A DNA stretch of 64,000 bases, taken from the NCBI GenBank assembly GCA_027574665.1, contig CM050651.1, positions 4,899,501 to 4,963,500 of the forward strand, in the 5' to 3' direction. This DNA comes from Rhynochetos jubatus. Lineage: Eukaryota; Chordata; Aves; Eurypygiformes; Rhynochetidae. The first letter of the stretch is position 1. The number at the start of each line of letters is the position of its first letter. Positions 50,175 to 63,100 of the stretch are shown one piece after another. Made by a program: the position numbers and the translations under genes. The notes under the pieces are model-generated. The model did not search any database. It was not told the DNA's origin and was given only the letters and a program-made list of their open reading frames with translations.

Positions 50175-50633
50175 ATGAGCCTGGATGGAGCATTTCACAA
50201 CAACGTCCAGGAACAACAGGAGCACTTCAAGACTGCTGTGCCTGTGTTCGCAGACAAGGAAATAGATTGTGATTTTTCACCAAAATTTCAAGGCTTAAAC
50301 CTGACGATGAAAAACAGAATATCCATTCATTGCCTCTTAAGTCTACTGCCTGACTACACCACCAATTCCTCTTTTTTTTTTGTTTGCCCCTCAGGTACAG
50401 AGAGCTACCATTTCTGCAGAAACACCATAGCTGCACTGTGTAAACTAAGAAGCAAGGTACCCAGAGCTTTTGCAAACACTAGGCAGCCACTGGACACAAC
50501 AGAACCTAACTCCTTGAAGACAGCCTGGAACCCCTTGTTCAGGTTGGCATGGGGAACAAATCAAGCTGATGGAGAAAGAACAGTGTATGTATCTACTTCA
50601 TCTCCAAGGTCTGCAACAGGGAAGTGGAGCTGA
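50175..50633 (+). other. Unrecognised 152-codon open frame with internal acceptor
   Basis: An ATG with a purine at -3 (GGAGCAATGAG) opens a 152-codon frame, the longest ATG-started frame outside CR1. The product has no signal peptide and no recognised motif. A Leu/Phe-rich patch near residues 52-70 comes largely from a pyrimidine tract. That tract (C, T10, GTTTGCCCCTCAG, ending at 50394) is a strong 3' splice site in the same strand, and AAG|GTACCC at 50457 is a possible donor. The sequence therefore suits a spliced transcript as well as an intact frame. It may be chance. I assign no function. Confidence 0.15.
50395..50456 (+). other. Candidate 62-base exon
   Basis: Preceded by a long pyrimidine tract ending CCCCTCAG (50387-50394) and followed by GTACCC (50457). 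The acceptor is strong and the donor is modest. The frame through it is open, but the length is not a multiple of three. No homology is recognised. It could be a non-coding RNA exon, a cryptic exon or nothing. Confidence 0.15.
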
Positions 50634-51521
50634 CAGTTGCCAAAGCATTTCTGTACTTGAGTTCCACTGTTTGAAAGAAAAAACAATCATCTGTTTCTAC
50701 CTTATTAATGTTTAATGCCATTACTAGATTTGCTGCTTGAAAGGATTAAGCCCTAAAGGCATAAGGAGTTACAAAACACACTTTTTATTTAAAGGAAAAC
50801 ACAGTAAGTTTAGCATTTACTAGATAGTTTTCCCACATCAGCAATAATCCCACAGACATCCTACTGAGCTAAGGAGAGTTTGTATTGCAATTTCTCCAGG
50901 GAAATCACTCTCTTTTTCCTAATGATAATGAATTAGAAGGCTGGTCTGGGATCTTAACAATTATTTTTATTTTGCAGCTGCAACACTCCTGGGGAATTGG
51001 CTGTCATCAGGTCATATTCAATGCCTGGACTTTAAGAAGGCTGGAGAACCCTGTCATCATAAATAACATATCCTTGCAAATCAAAAATGTTTGAAAGGAT
51101 CTGACCTCATGCTAAAGCTTATTTTAAGATTTCCCTTTAGAACCTTTTTTCCTTAGAAAGGCCTCAGTTGGAGAGGTATAGCTGTGTTGTTATGGTGTCT
51201 GTTTGCACAACAGGTTAAGCAGAAATGATAACACTTGCAATGCCCTTGCCTGGAAATGGAAATTCAAACTTCACTACAAATTATTGCTTCTATTTCTACC
51301 AAGTATTCTGAAAGCAATGCAGTAATATGAGGAACACTGACATCATGCAGAAAAGGCGGCACCTGCATTTTAACAAACTGGTGTATGTTGCAGAGGAACA
51401 CCACAACAGAAATCAAATACTGTCAAAATTCAAGTAACTGACCTATAGGTTGACAGACACTGAAGCAGGTCGGGATCCTTCATGCTGCAGCAGTGAATCC
51501 TTCTTAAAAAGTCCTAAGGAG

Positions 51522-51538
51522 AAAAAAAAAAAAAAAAA
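51522..51538. repeat. A17 homopolymer
   Basis: Seventeen consecutive A after CCTAAGGAG. Simple repeat. Confidence 0.95.
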
Positions 51539-54500
51539 GCTTAGAAAGGTGTGATCCATTGTAGGCCCAGTGCATCCACTATTCTTCACTTCTGTAACGC
51601 TTTGTTATAATTACATTATTATATGAAGTTCTCTGCCGTAGGTATCTGTGGAGGTGGCAGAGCAAGAAGATTTTTTTTCTGAACTGTGGAATAGCTGAAA
51701 TAGAGCTTTCAGAAAACAACCATTAAGTAGATCCGGCACAATTGGCTCAAACAGATGATCTGTGCAGACTGACACCACTGAACAACGCAAGATGCTTAGA
51801 CCATGCTCTTCTTCCTTTTTCCCCCAGCTCCTTAATTCTCCATTCTAATTTTTGCCTGGTGCTCCAGGCAATGCTGAGCAGCATTTTATCCTATGCATGT
51901 AATTTCGATTACCATGACATCATTTTAACCATCAGTGAGACTACAAACACTGGTGTGTGGGAACTGATGTTCCGACACGGCACAGAAAGGCCCAGCTGAC
52001 CAGTGAGAATAAGTGCTCCTGTCTGGCAGCATATACGGGCACGGTCCTCAGTGAAGTGAGGCTACACTGACAGTGAATGTGAACACAGAATGTCTGAAGG
52101 TCTTTACTGTCTCCACTTTCCATTTTTATACCATTGTTTATCAGATATGTTAAGTATGTGGAGCTGATTTGCATTTCTATTTTCATTTGCCATGCAAAAA
52201 CCTTTTTTTTCCTCCCTCTGAAATCAACAGCACTTAATACTCCCTTCTTCTCTCCAACAATAGGAGTTGTTTGCCTTTCCTCAGGCACTTGTCACATTCT
52301 GGAAAGACAGGCAAGCTACTAAGGCACTGCTAGCAAGCTGAAGTTGTGCGCTGCTTTGTTGTGTCAAATTATTTGGTTTTTTCTTCTCATCAGGCAGAAT
52401 TCCAAGGGCTACAAAGACCACATGTTCTCTGACGGGGACTAGAGAAAACAGCTCTTTCCAGATTTATGAAGTCACACATTCCTGTTCTTCCACTGCCATT
52501 GGTCTCTCGTGGAAATCAAACATGATACAAAACAGGGATGCCCCGTGTGTTATTGCAACAGAATAAATAAGTAACCTAACCTACCAGCTTCTCACTTCTC
52601 CCAAAATGCCCTGCAGCTAGCAATAGGTAAGCCACTAGTTACACAGTACAATATGTGCAGCAATTCATTTTCAACAGAGAAGGCAAAGGGAAGGATCTTC
52701 TCTGTCTGAACTTTTCAGGCTCTAATTGTATGCATTTTTAAAATCCTCTTTGCTGTTCCCTTTTGTCTGTTTGCATTTCTCTTTGCAGACGTTTGCTAGG
52801 AAAGCAAGAACAGGTTCAGAAAATCGAGTATAATACAGAACAAACAAAGGCTTTAAGGTTCTAGAGTTTCCATAAAACAGCTGGTTTTCTCTCTGTTTAC
52901 TTTAATATCCAGATTAATGCACTTCCTTCTTTCAGCCAGGTAGGTAGCAGACATACTCTGATTCACTGTTCTCCTCTCTCACTGTTTCTAAAATCAGCTA
53001 TAAATGAACTGTAGCCAGAAGGAACCTCTCCTGGGATCCTGCGCATGCTACTGCTGGGAGAACAAGAAGGAAAAGGTGAAAAAACTTGAAAAAAGGAAAG
53101 GCTAAGACATAATCCCTTACAGGTAGCTTCTAGCTGTTAGGAAGTGTGCTTTCTCCTTTGGAAAGTACACGCAGGCAGTGTTAGGAAGGAAGCCAGGTAT
53201 ATTGAGAAACTGGCGTTGCGCAGACCCAAAATGCAGGAGGAGGTCACTTCGCAGTACCAATACGAGGAAACAGCAGTCCTGCTGTTCAAATGGCATATAT
53301 GGGCCCACTGTTAAAATTACCGAGCCGTCTAATTTTAAAATTGTGCTTGAATTTGAAGCTCATAAGGCTAACCTTTACACTGATCCCTTACATGGTCCAA
53401 CTCCTGAACTCACTCGAGATGTTTATCTGAGCTGTGCCTGCTGACATGTAAGAAAATACCTCACCATGAGTAGGCTTTACACTGGCCATAGGGTGGATAT
53501 GAAACGGTAGCATTAACTGTAATGAACTTTCAGATTTAGTACAGTTCTCATATTCTCCCCACGAATAGAAACCTTTAATCCTGCTCATTTTCAGCCAGAG
53601 TAGCGACCCAGGAGGCACAGCCCTCAGTGCTTCACAAGGACCTTGCTCCTCAGTAGTCATTAGGACACAGTGCTAAGCCTGACTTCTTCCTCTGTCCTGT
53701 GGAAGCAGTGGAGGGGATGTATGCAGCACAAGGGTTGGGTATTTCCTCTTATTTTCCAATCAGTTAGTTCTGAACACCAAAGAAAGTAGAAGTTATAACG
53801 AGTAATTTCCTTTCCTTTGAATCCTAAGTTCCCCTCGTTTTAGCTGATGCACACATCTGATCAAGTGATTTAACATGCTAATCAGTTCCTGCTTTGAGAG
53901 AGAGAGGGATCCTGCGCTGGCAAGTCTCAAAATTTCAAAACCTAAAATAGTAGATGAGCACGCTCATTCCATAAAACTGGTAACCGATAAGAGTTTGGAA
54001 GATCACTTATGCCTTTAATGTCTCTTTCTCAAGCTAACGGCTTCCTACACTGACTAGCAACTTTGCTGTCAGGACTATATGCCACTGAGACACCTAATCC
54101 CTTGTTCCTTTGGTTTTGTTTCATTGTTCTATCGTGATCACTTTCATGGAACCACCAGAGAGAAAAGCTAAATGAAGGCAGTCATTAGGTTTCCTCAAGA
54201 CCCATCCCCTAAAATATTAGTCAGACTAGGTAGACTTTTTAACTTCAGTAACTTCTAGCCTAAAAAACATTTATCAGAATTCCTCAACTTTGTCGTGAGC
54301 GCTGTCCAGTCAGTTAGTTTTATTTCACTGTTGATTTTAACACAAGTAGAGTTAGGTCAATGCCAAGAACTCTGAAATTTCATCCTAAACATGATGGCTC
54401 AGTTTCTTCTCTATGAAGCTCTCCAAGTCCAAATGAAGGTTTTGGCTCAGTGGATGCCTGCAAACAATCCTAGGGACATTTGTGTGTTCTTCGATTCTTC

Positions 54501-55786
54501 ATCCCAATAAAAGATAACTCTCTCTTTCCCCACCTACCAGTCTTTTCACTGTAGAAAGTTGTGGGATTCTGAAATTTGCTGACCCAGGTCACATCCCCGA
54601 TTTGACACTTTCATAGCTACAGTACGGAAAAAGGAAGGGGTCTTTAAGAATATCATCAAGTGCACCAGCAGTGCACTTCAGCAGGACTTGTAAAAAGATT
54701 ACGAATTTAAATTTTGCCAAAAATTGTGTTTCCTTCTGCGACAGCTACTCTTTCACTTTGAAGATGAACTGAAGGACAAAAAGAACAAAGAGCTGCTCTT
54801 CTCCAACCACACCATGTGTCATAACAGACATGGTGGCTAGTTTATACAATCTGCGCAAGTTTGGTAAACCCAGGCAAAAACATGGATCCTAAATGAAACC
54901 AAATATTTTGCTTGTGACTTTGGGGAAAGTATCAACCTGTGATTTTATAAGAAAGGGCAGAAATGTGTTTTGACTTCCATCTGTACACATCCTTAACACC
55001 AGAATATCATTAACAATGTCCAGAAGAGAAAAGGTAAAGATTTGGCAAAGTGGTGCTTCATATATGGTTATATACCTTGCCCAAACAAGTTTGTAATTAC
55101 CTCTGGTCACACTAGAGAAACCTCTTTCTTATATTACTACACAAAGCAGCCAAAAAAGGAACACTAGCGTGCGGGTGTCCTCACCATCACACAGCGATAT
55201 TGTCAGAGGTTACCTGGTTCTCTAATGGACACACAAACCTCAGCATGTCACTGCTATGACCTAGTTATTTTGCATCAATTTCTTCCTTTCCAGTAGCCGC
55301 GTGAAATTTACTGAGTCACCCAAAACTACATGTGTCCTTTGCCCAACAGAAACTAAGCATCAATTGCATCCTCTGGAAAACCAAAAGCTAATTAAAAGAT
55401 TCTTTCTTCAACCAAAGTTACTGCAGTAAACAAAAAAAAACAAACCCAAAAATACAAGAGGTGTTGGCTGACAGAAGCAATGAGGTTACTAGCAACAGAA
55501 TCAGAAACACTCATGGTAAAAAAGAAAGAAGATAAATTAAACATTCATATTTTATCTCAATTTCTGAAATATATGTTCTTAAGCCTACTTTGAAGTATGT
55601 GATTACATTCCCCAAAACCTTTTTATCTTTCCTTGATTGCTAAAGTTTGCTATCAGTGCAGAGCGTGTAGCTGATATTGTATATCATCAAACTTGTTTCT
55701 TTATCTTCAAAAGTAACATCTAAACTTGTTATGAATAAACATAAACAGGGTGCCTGTTCCTCGTTTATTAAATATAAGCTGTAATA

Positions 55787-55804
55787 GAGAGTGCGCGCAC
55801 ACTC
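55787..55804. repeat. GC-alternating palindrome
   Basis: The core GTGCGCGCAC is a perfect 10-base palindrome holding three CpG dinucleotides, with AGA/TCT arms around it. CpG clustering of this kind is rare in this window. Confidence 0.7.
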
Positions 55805-56011
55805 TGTAGCACAGCAGCAATGGAAAATATTGTGTTCTCAGCTCGAGAAGAAACGTAGGCTACTGAATTGGGGCATCTAGAGAAATCTATGACCTGAGAA
55901 GGCCAACGAGCAGGGTTTTGAAAAGAGAGGATATGCCTAGCATTCCAGGAAAGACTTATGATGCAAAAAACACCTCATTTTTGCCTGCACATGTGGTGGC
56001 CCTTCCTACAG

Positions 56012-56104
56012 GACGTAAAGAAGAGCGGGTGGTGATGCTGCTGATGCAAGTTAACTCCCTCTGGCCCAGCGACTTGATAGGAAGCTCCGACCCTGAGGGC
56101 GGGG
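56012..56104 (+). other. Candidate 93-base internal exon, phase 1-1
   Basis: An acceptor CCCTTCCTACAG ends at 56011 and a GTAAGT donor begins at 56105 after GGCGGGG. Between them are 93 bases, open in one frame with phase 1 at both ends, so the segment could be included or skipped without shifting a reading frame. That frame reads RKEERVVMLLMQ and then VNSLWPSDLIGSSDPEGG. The segment is richer in G and C than its flanks. The frame stays open from about 55918 to 56202, with its first ATG at 55933. No homologue comes to mind. Minus-strand frames are also open here, which weakens the case. Confidence 0.25.
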
Positions 56105-56202
56105 GTAAGTACAAAATGCCAGAGAAGCGCAGCCACAAAATTATGCGAAGAAGAAAGTCTCCTAAGACCCATAGCAAAGTATTCCAATATAACACGACGT
56201 AA

Positions 56203-59200
56203 ATGTATCAATAAAGTATAATGAACAATTCCACATTGCTGGCATAGCTATGTAATTTACTGAGTTGCCATAAGATAATAGTTTTGAAGAGCCTGCCAAA
56301 AGCCTGGTAATTTGCATATAATTGTCAATAATGCTTTCCCATTTACTAGATGGAGGTTTTGTTTTTCACAGGATAGAGTTATTGGAATTCAATTTGCAGT
56401 CTCTGTTTTTATGACTTTTCTATACAGTACTCTATTATTTAGAAATAAATGAGGAATTTTAGATGCAGTTTTCTATCTCCTGCCCCAAGGCAAAAAATAC
56501 AGATTACCTTTTCACTAGAAATTAATAAATAAAAATATAAAGAAATTTATTTAAAAAGGAAATAACACACTTCTTTGGGTTCCAGTTCATCTTATATGTA
56601 AACATTTCTCAAATTATTTATCAGCAATTTCATTGAAATAAACAACTTGATTCATTTTACAGCAAAGTCAGGATTCAACTTTTCACTCACTAAACCCATG
56701 GGGTTGAATTTATCATGGCTTTGAGTTCAATTTAAATGGTTACTTTAACAACAGCAGATTTTGAAGGAAATTGGTTGGTGCTAAAAAAATACTTATATTG
56801 AGCATCATAACCCATATTGGGATAGTGATTTCCAGTATCATGAACATTATTCTTTCTTTGCAGAAGTATGACTGGGGATGAAATCCTCATCCTGCTGAAT
56901 CTGTGGCAATTCCTCCAGTGACTGTAATACAGCCAGGATTTCAATACAGAAGGTTTGTATGCATATACTGGGGGAAGGTTGTATAATTAACATGATAATA
57001 TTTGCATGTATAAAATACATACAAAGTATACAACTGCTACTTGAAGGTAGCAAAAAATATTTTTAACTAATTAACCATTATTTTCTCAGTTGTCACTAAG
57101 AATCCACAAAACAAGAATTTTTTGTCCTTTTTCACAGTGTGGCAAAATGAATAATCACAATAAATCAGAATAAATATTTATCAATTCTACACAATACACA
57201 CAGTTACTCTCTATACTCTTTTCCTTTGCACCAATACATCTTCATTTTGTGCATTGGCATTCACTCGTGCAGTCTTCGCAATTAAGTATGCAAATTTGAA
57301 AACTTCATCTATAAATGACTGACTAGATATTTCCGTAACACTTTGCGTACATATACCTTCCTGACCGTTTGTGTCTAAATGAAACATGCATGCAAATAAA
57401 GGTTCCATCTTTGTGTTTAAACTCAGGCTTCCAATGCTTGGACAAAACATGCCATCACATGGGACAGTAGTTCTGTTTGGAGACCTCCAGACATCCCATC
57501 TTGTCTGTTCACTGGGTTCCTCCTAACCAGCTAATCTGCTTTAGCTTTAAAATACATCTTCGTATTCATATCTCCTCTTCCAAAAGGAAGAGAGGAAAAG
57601 TAGCCAGTAGTCCCATGACTATGGCTTTATTTTAATGTGCATATTCTAATTAATGTCACTAAGACTCCAAAGATGAAACTGCGCTAACAGTGATGGTTTG
57701 GGCAAATACAAACTTGAGTGCAGTGCGGTAGCAGTAATTTATTGTGGGTGCTGATCTCAGCACAGTATGACCATGCAGTACTGTTGCGGTTACCAGCAAA
57801 ACGCAGTGGCAATACAGAACTTCCCAAATAAACCGTAGACCATAGCACAGGATGATTCCCCTACTAACCTGTGGACATGAGCTGCAAAAGAGGTCAAGTC
57901 TCACACCATCGCTTTAAGGTGAGCTGAACACCCGCTCTGAATAGAAAGATTTAATACCAGAGCGAGCACCTGACTAGACAACACTACAGGGAGGATACTG
58001 CTTTGGAAATACAACCCGTAAGGCTTTTCTCAGATTTTTACCTTATTTACTATTATAATGCCTCAAAAAAGAAAGAAACCAGGCACTGTTGAAAACTTAT
58101 GATTGTGTATTATTTCGTAAATAATATCTCTATGCACAGCAATACTTTAATATGTCAGCCGTAACTTGGATTGTGTCCTTTAATCTATCATGTACTGCAC
58201 GCGTGCTACAAAAGAAACAAATAATTCATGAGTAGAGCTCTATGCGATATGTATGATATATGAACCCTCCTCTAAAGTGGAATATATGCCATACATCATG
58301 GTAGAGATATGATTTTTCTATTGCATAAATAATCTATTTAGATTGTATTTATCTTTCATGACACAGCGGGTGCCCATAGGGCATCAAGTACTGAAAGCAT
58401 TTATAACGTATAGATTTTTTCTCTCCAGGAATAGTCCATTATCTGTGGTATCAGTCAATTGTGTGACAATATTTGTGAACACTGGACAAATTCAGTAATC
58501 GCTCAAGCAGTAAAAATGGGACTTCTTTCCAGAAAACTCAGAATACTCTGAGATTGTGAAGGAAAATACTTAGACTTGTCATGTCAAAATAGAACGAGAT
58601 ACTACTAAAGAGAATCAAGGCAGTGGATAGTTAAGGACTGCATGGCTTAAAAATAAGATATCACGGTAGCATCCTTCTTGCTCTCCTCCCACAAATTTTT
58701 TCTTTAATATCATCACTGAATAAAAGACTCATTGCTCAAAAAGCTACAGCCCTTGGCCACGCTGCTTAGATATCAAATCCCTTTCTATTTTTCCATTATT
58801 CCTTGTCTTGTCCCTTCAGATGGGCTTGACATTCGTCCTGCCTTAACAGGGCCTTGTAAGAAGTCCATCCTCCCATCCCTCAATATTCCTGCTCACCCCA
58901 GCCTGCAATGACGTGTCCCCTGCAGTTAAAACAGCTTTTTCCTCATCTGTTCCTGTATTCCCATGGGGGACTCTGCACCTTTCCCTTTTCTCCCCTCCCT
59001 CATATGAGTACTCATTATTTTTTAATGTGTCCTTTTCTGAATATATGTAGTACAGGAGAAGTCCATGACAGGAGATGAGAACCAGTGCTTGTAGAGGAAG
59101 CAAGGAGAGACAAAGAGGTTTTCAGGACTGAGATAAAACAGCAGCAAAAGAATAATACAGCTGAAAATCCTAAAGCTAGCTAAACCCAAGAGAGAAATAA

Positions 59201-59740
59201 AATGTGCACTTTTGGTAAACTGTACAAGCTTTACAACTTCTGCCTCACTCCCACAATGTCTTAGGAACAGACTTGATCATGTGTTGTTTGTGTATCAGAC
59301 AGCTGTAACTCCATAAAGATGCCCCAGAGATCCGTTAAACAGCAAGAAGAATGTCTTTGTGGGTGTATGGGGTGAGAGGGCTCAGAGACTTCAAGGAAGC
59401 AGAAAACACAGGAAGAAAACGGGCGGTATAGCGATTACAGGGAGCGTCCACTTGACTGTTTCTTATCCAGTTTGTAAAGAGCCAAAACTTCCCCACAAAC
59501 CTGCCGGGTTTTAAAAGCTGCAGTTTCTTAGTGAAAGTATTTTCTGTTTCATGTGTAACCTGCATGTTTTTATTATTAATGAATTTCAATTATATACTGA
59601 CACCTGAGAAAGAGCTAGTGTCATCATTATAGCTTTCTTGCAACGTATCAGCTTTTTGGTTGCACTCCTGTTAATTACTTTTCTTGATGATAAGGTGTTG
59701 TTGAGATAACACAGGGTGGTGTTAGCTTTGGCCTTTTACA
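56203..59740. other. Non-coding stretch, octamer-rich at its start
   Basis: No gene recognised. Four exact octamers (ATTTGCAT 56310-56317 and 57000-57007, ATGCAAAT 57288-57295 and 57390-57397) fall within 1.1 kb. About 58080-58400 is AT-rich, with palindromes such as AATCTATTTAGATT. Frames are short and unremarkable. Confidence 0.5.
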
Positions 59741-59749
59741 CAGCCTGAC

Positions 59750-60100
59750 TGAGCACATCTGCTCAGCTGCCAGAAGCAGCCACTTTGCTGTGATGAGCCA
59801 CCCTGAGGCTGGGCATCTACTGTCCTACCTGCCGTCAGCAATGCCCCCCACCCCCCCTAATTCACAGCCAGCGTCCCCCCACCACGAGCAGTCAGCTGCT
59901 GCGCCTAAGTGCGCTGGGGCTCCTTTTCTCTTCCAAAGAAAAGGGGGACATGTTCCTGCCTATTGATGCTGATGCTGATTTCCTCCTTACACATACTCAG
60001 GACACAACCAACATGGGCACCAAGACTTCAAGACCCGGGAAGGACTCCTGGGTCCCCTCCTTTAGGACATAACTGTAGCTCTTCCAGGTGAGCTCAAAAG
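59750..60100. other. GC-richer block with C-rich runs
   Basis: This block stands out from the AT-rich surroundings. C6, C7 and C6 runs lie at 59844-59849, 59851-59857 and 59875-59880, giving G-quadruplex potential on the minus strand. CpG is not conspicuously enriched, so it does not look like a classical CpG-island promoter. A plus frame of 60 codons (59909-60091) ends here and is not recognised. TAGCTCTTCCAG|GTGAGC near 60087 juxtaposes acceptor and donor motifs. Confidence 0.35.
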
Positions 60101-63100
60101 CACTTAACTCTCCAAAAAATCAAGCACTCAGCCCATGAACTGCAGTGACAAAGAAATTGCTTCAAAACAAGGCAGTTCACTGCCGCATTTGAGACTTCTG
60201 AGGCTATAAGGGAAGAGCAAAGCTCACATGCATGACATTGTTTCAGCACAGCAGTGTCCCAGGCCTCTCCCACTCCCCCCTTCTCCCTTCTCCAGTCACT
60301 GAACTGGCACCTAACAGCTCACTTTAAGACCTTTTCATGAATTCTGCCAACGATGTGTCCATTATCTCTGCTCTAAAAGGGAGATTTATTCAAATACTTG
60401 CAGCTGTTGCTTTACACTAAGGTAGGCACATCTAGGTAGAAAATACAGTCTTCATTTCCCACTCTGAAATAGCAACTTGTTTCCTAAGTTTTAGTGGTCC
60501 ACGCTAGACAGATGTGCAGACAAAAGTTACTATGATTTCCTTATAGCAATGTAAACATTCACTAAGGATAAAGTGACTAGTGCTATCACACTTCCCACAG
60601 CCAGCACTCCATCTTTCTAGTAATTTTGAAAAATGCTTGGATGGCCTGGATTTCTTCAACATTTTAATTGCTCTGCCAAGTGCCATGACTGAGAAAGATG
60701 TAATGGATTTACATGTTAGATAAATCAGAAAACCCCCATGAAAAGAGTTGCAGTTGGGAAGTATCACCACTGAAATAATTAATTTTAGATGCCTTTCTTT
60801 ACAGAATTCTCAAAAACTCTTGAGTGAGAAATTATCCTGCTATTCCACTGATAATACTTTTGTCATAAAATGCAAGGATAAAATGCATGGCCTCACTTTT
60901 GCCCATAAGGACTGCAGAGTCGAAGCTACTCGTAACAGCTACTAATAAGGAAACACTGCTAACAGGAGAGTTGACAGTGACAAAGAAGGCACAAATGTAG
61001 AAGGCTTTGCTTTAATTTGAGTTTAGCATATTTACAGTACTATATGATAACACAAGAATAGATTTTAATCTAATGGTGTTAGATGATAAAATAAAAATCT
61101 AATCATGGAGCAAGGTGACTGCAGGATGATTTTGTGAAGTAGTGCAGGGCTTTAGGATTTTTTTTTTAAGTTTCAGATTTCAAACTTGGGTAACTAGCTA
61201 GAAAAGATAATGAGATTAGAGTTCAAAGTCCTCAACTACAGCAGAAGGCAATGATTAAAAACTTATTAGGATTTTCCAGCTTCAGCAACAGGACAAAATA
61301 TGAAGGGAAAGGCATCAACTGCAGAAGGATATAAAACTATTTCCAAAAGCAGAACCAAAACAAGCATCTATTTTGGAAATCTCAAAACGTACAGATCAAC
61401 TGAAAATTATCGGAATTGAAGCTGAGCTATAAATCTGGAGGGAGATTTAATGAACAGCAAAAGTTTCTTAAGCCATAAAAGGGGAAGATGGAAAATGAAG
61501 AAAGAAATCAGATTTTCAGTGACATTCAGCCAAAGCCAATTTGGTTATAGTCCCCAGATTAAATATACTGCTTCTGTGTTCATTAAGGACATCAGTACTT
61601 AACAACAGAGCAAGCTAAGGGAGGGGGAAGAAAAGGAGTAAGAATATTATTCACCATGATTTTAGGATTAAAAAGTGTAAATGTAAATTGTGACATCTAA
61701 AGGAAAGCAAAAAAATCCCAAGCACTTGGAAAGGCCTTGGGTTGGGAAATTCAAACTGCAGTTACACATATGAACTAAAGAAAAACAGCACATGGGAAAA
61801 AGACTGTAATGAATGTATAGAAGTGAGTTGGTATGTATGAATACAGAATAACCAATGCCTCACCTGCATACAAGAAAGGAGAAAATAAAATGAGAGTACA
61901 TAAAAACCTGTTAGCCTGACTGTAGTAGTATTATCAGCTTCAGAAGAACTTCCTGAAGAATTGTCTGGATGAGAATCAAGACAAGAGAATAAAGACGAGA
62001 CTTGGGACCACCATGGATTTGGCCAGTAAAAAAAAAAATCTACTGGTTGAAAAAGATGTGAAGTTCTCTGAATATCTGTTTTGAATGTCTGTTTTCCTCT
62101 TGCTAATATTTTTCATGCTAATGTTTAAAAGTTTTTTGTTAAGGACACAAAGCTCAGAATTATTTTCAAAAGAGAAGAGCACATGAATATGACACAAAGT
62201 AATGCACAACACTGCTGGGCAATCAATATAAAATGAAACAATTTATACAAGATTCACCTGTGGCTACTACCAGGATTTTCTGCTAGAGAGTAGGTACACA
62301 TTATGTGATAAAAATTTTAATTTTGTCTGCACTGGCTGGAAAACAGCTGACTATGAGCTACAGCCCTGGAAAAAAGGTCAGTTGATTGTTCTCTATGCAA
62401 CCACCCATGGGCTGCACTAGGCACAGATACCCCACAAGCCTGCCGACGTCTCTAGAAAACTCCAGGTGGTTACAGAGAGCTCAGAACTGTGCTCCTTGAG
62501 TCAAAGTTTCCTCCTCCTGTCTCTTGCTACTTCTTTTTTTAGTCTTCTGGTCTAAACATATCCACCTAACCCAGTTCATCACTCCAAACCTTCCCACATA
62601 GGGTTTCTTGTCCACCAGCTGCAGCAATGAGGGAATCTCATCCTTCATAATCCCCGAGGAACAGTTAAAAGCACGTGTCATGCTGTTAGCACCTGATGTT
62701 TCAATGATTTTACATCAGTTGACTAGCGATATTTGTAGTGATGTGTTGAAAATTAACATACGGTGGCATTATTCTTCTTTCAGAAGCCCAGGAAGAAAGC
62801 AATTGTATGTTCTTTATACCTTCCAGCACATTTGCCAAAATAACCACAGGGCACTGTGCCACAAGTCCCTAACGTGTTGCTCCAGTCACTTAAAAATAAT
62901 ACACCCCCCCCGAAATGTCTAGTGACTACAGAAACCTTACATCAACCAGTATCCTTCCTGCCAGTGGGTACATGTAATTACACACAACCTCGTGAACCCA
63001 AGCGCTTCGTTCGAAGGAATGAAATGGTGCAAAAACCAGCTGTATTGCCTGCATGAGAGGAGAGGGAGAGGGGCAGCTGCACACAACAATCACATAAGAA

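Larger units (their letters stand above)
50640..55917. other. Non-coding stretch
   Basis: No gene recognised. It contains A17 (51522-51538), the octamer ATTTGCAT (52167-52174) and frames of up to 115 codons (51941-52288 on the minus strand) that lack any family feature. A near-palindrome of GTGCGCGCAC (55791-55800), inside AGAGTGCGCGCACACTCT, lies near the end. The remainder shows no structure I can name. Confidence 0.5.

Noticed and set aside
51941..52288. Minus frame of 115 codons
   Set aside because: No motif, no splice context and overlapping frames on the other strand.
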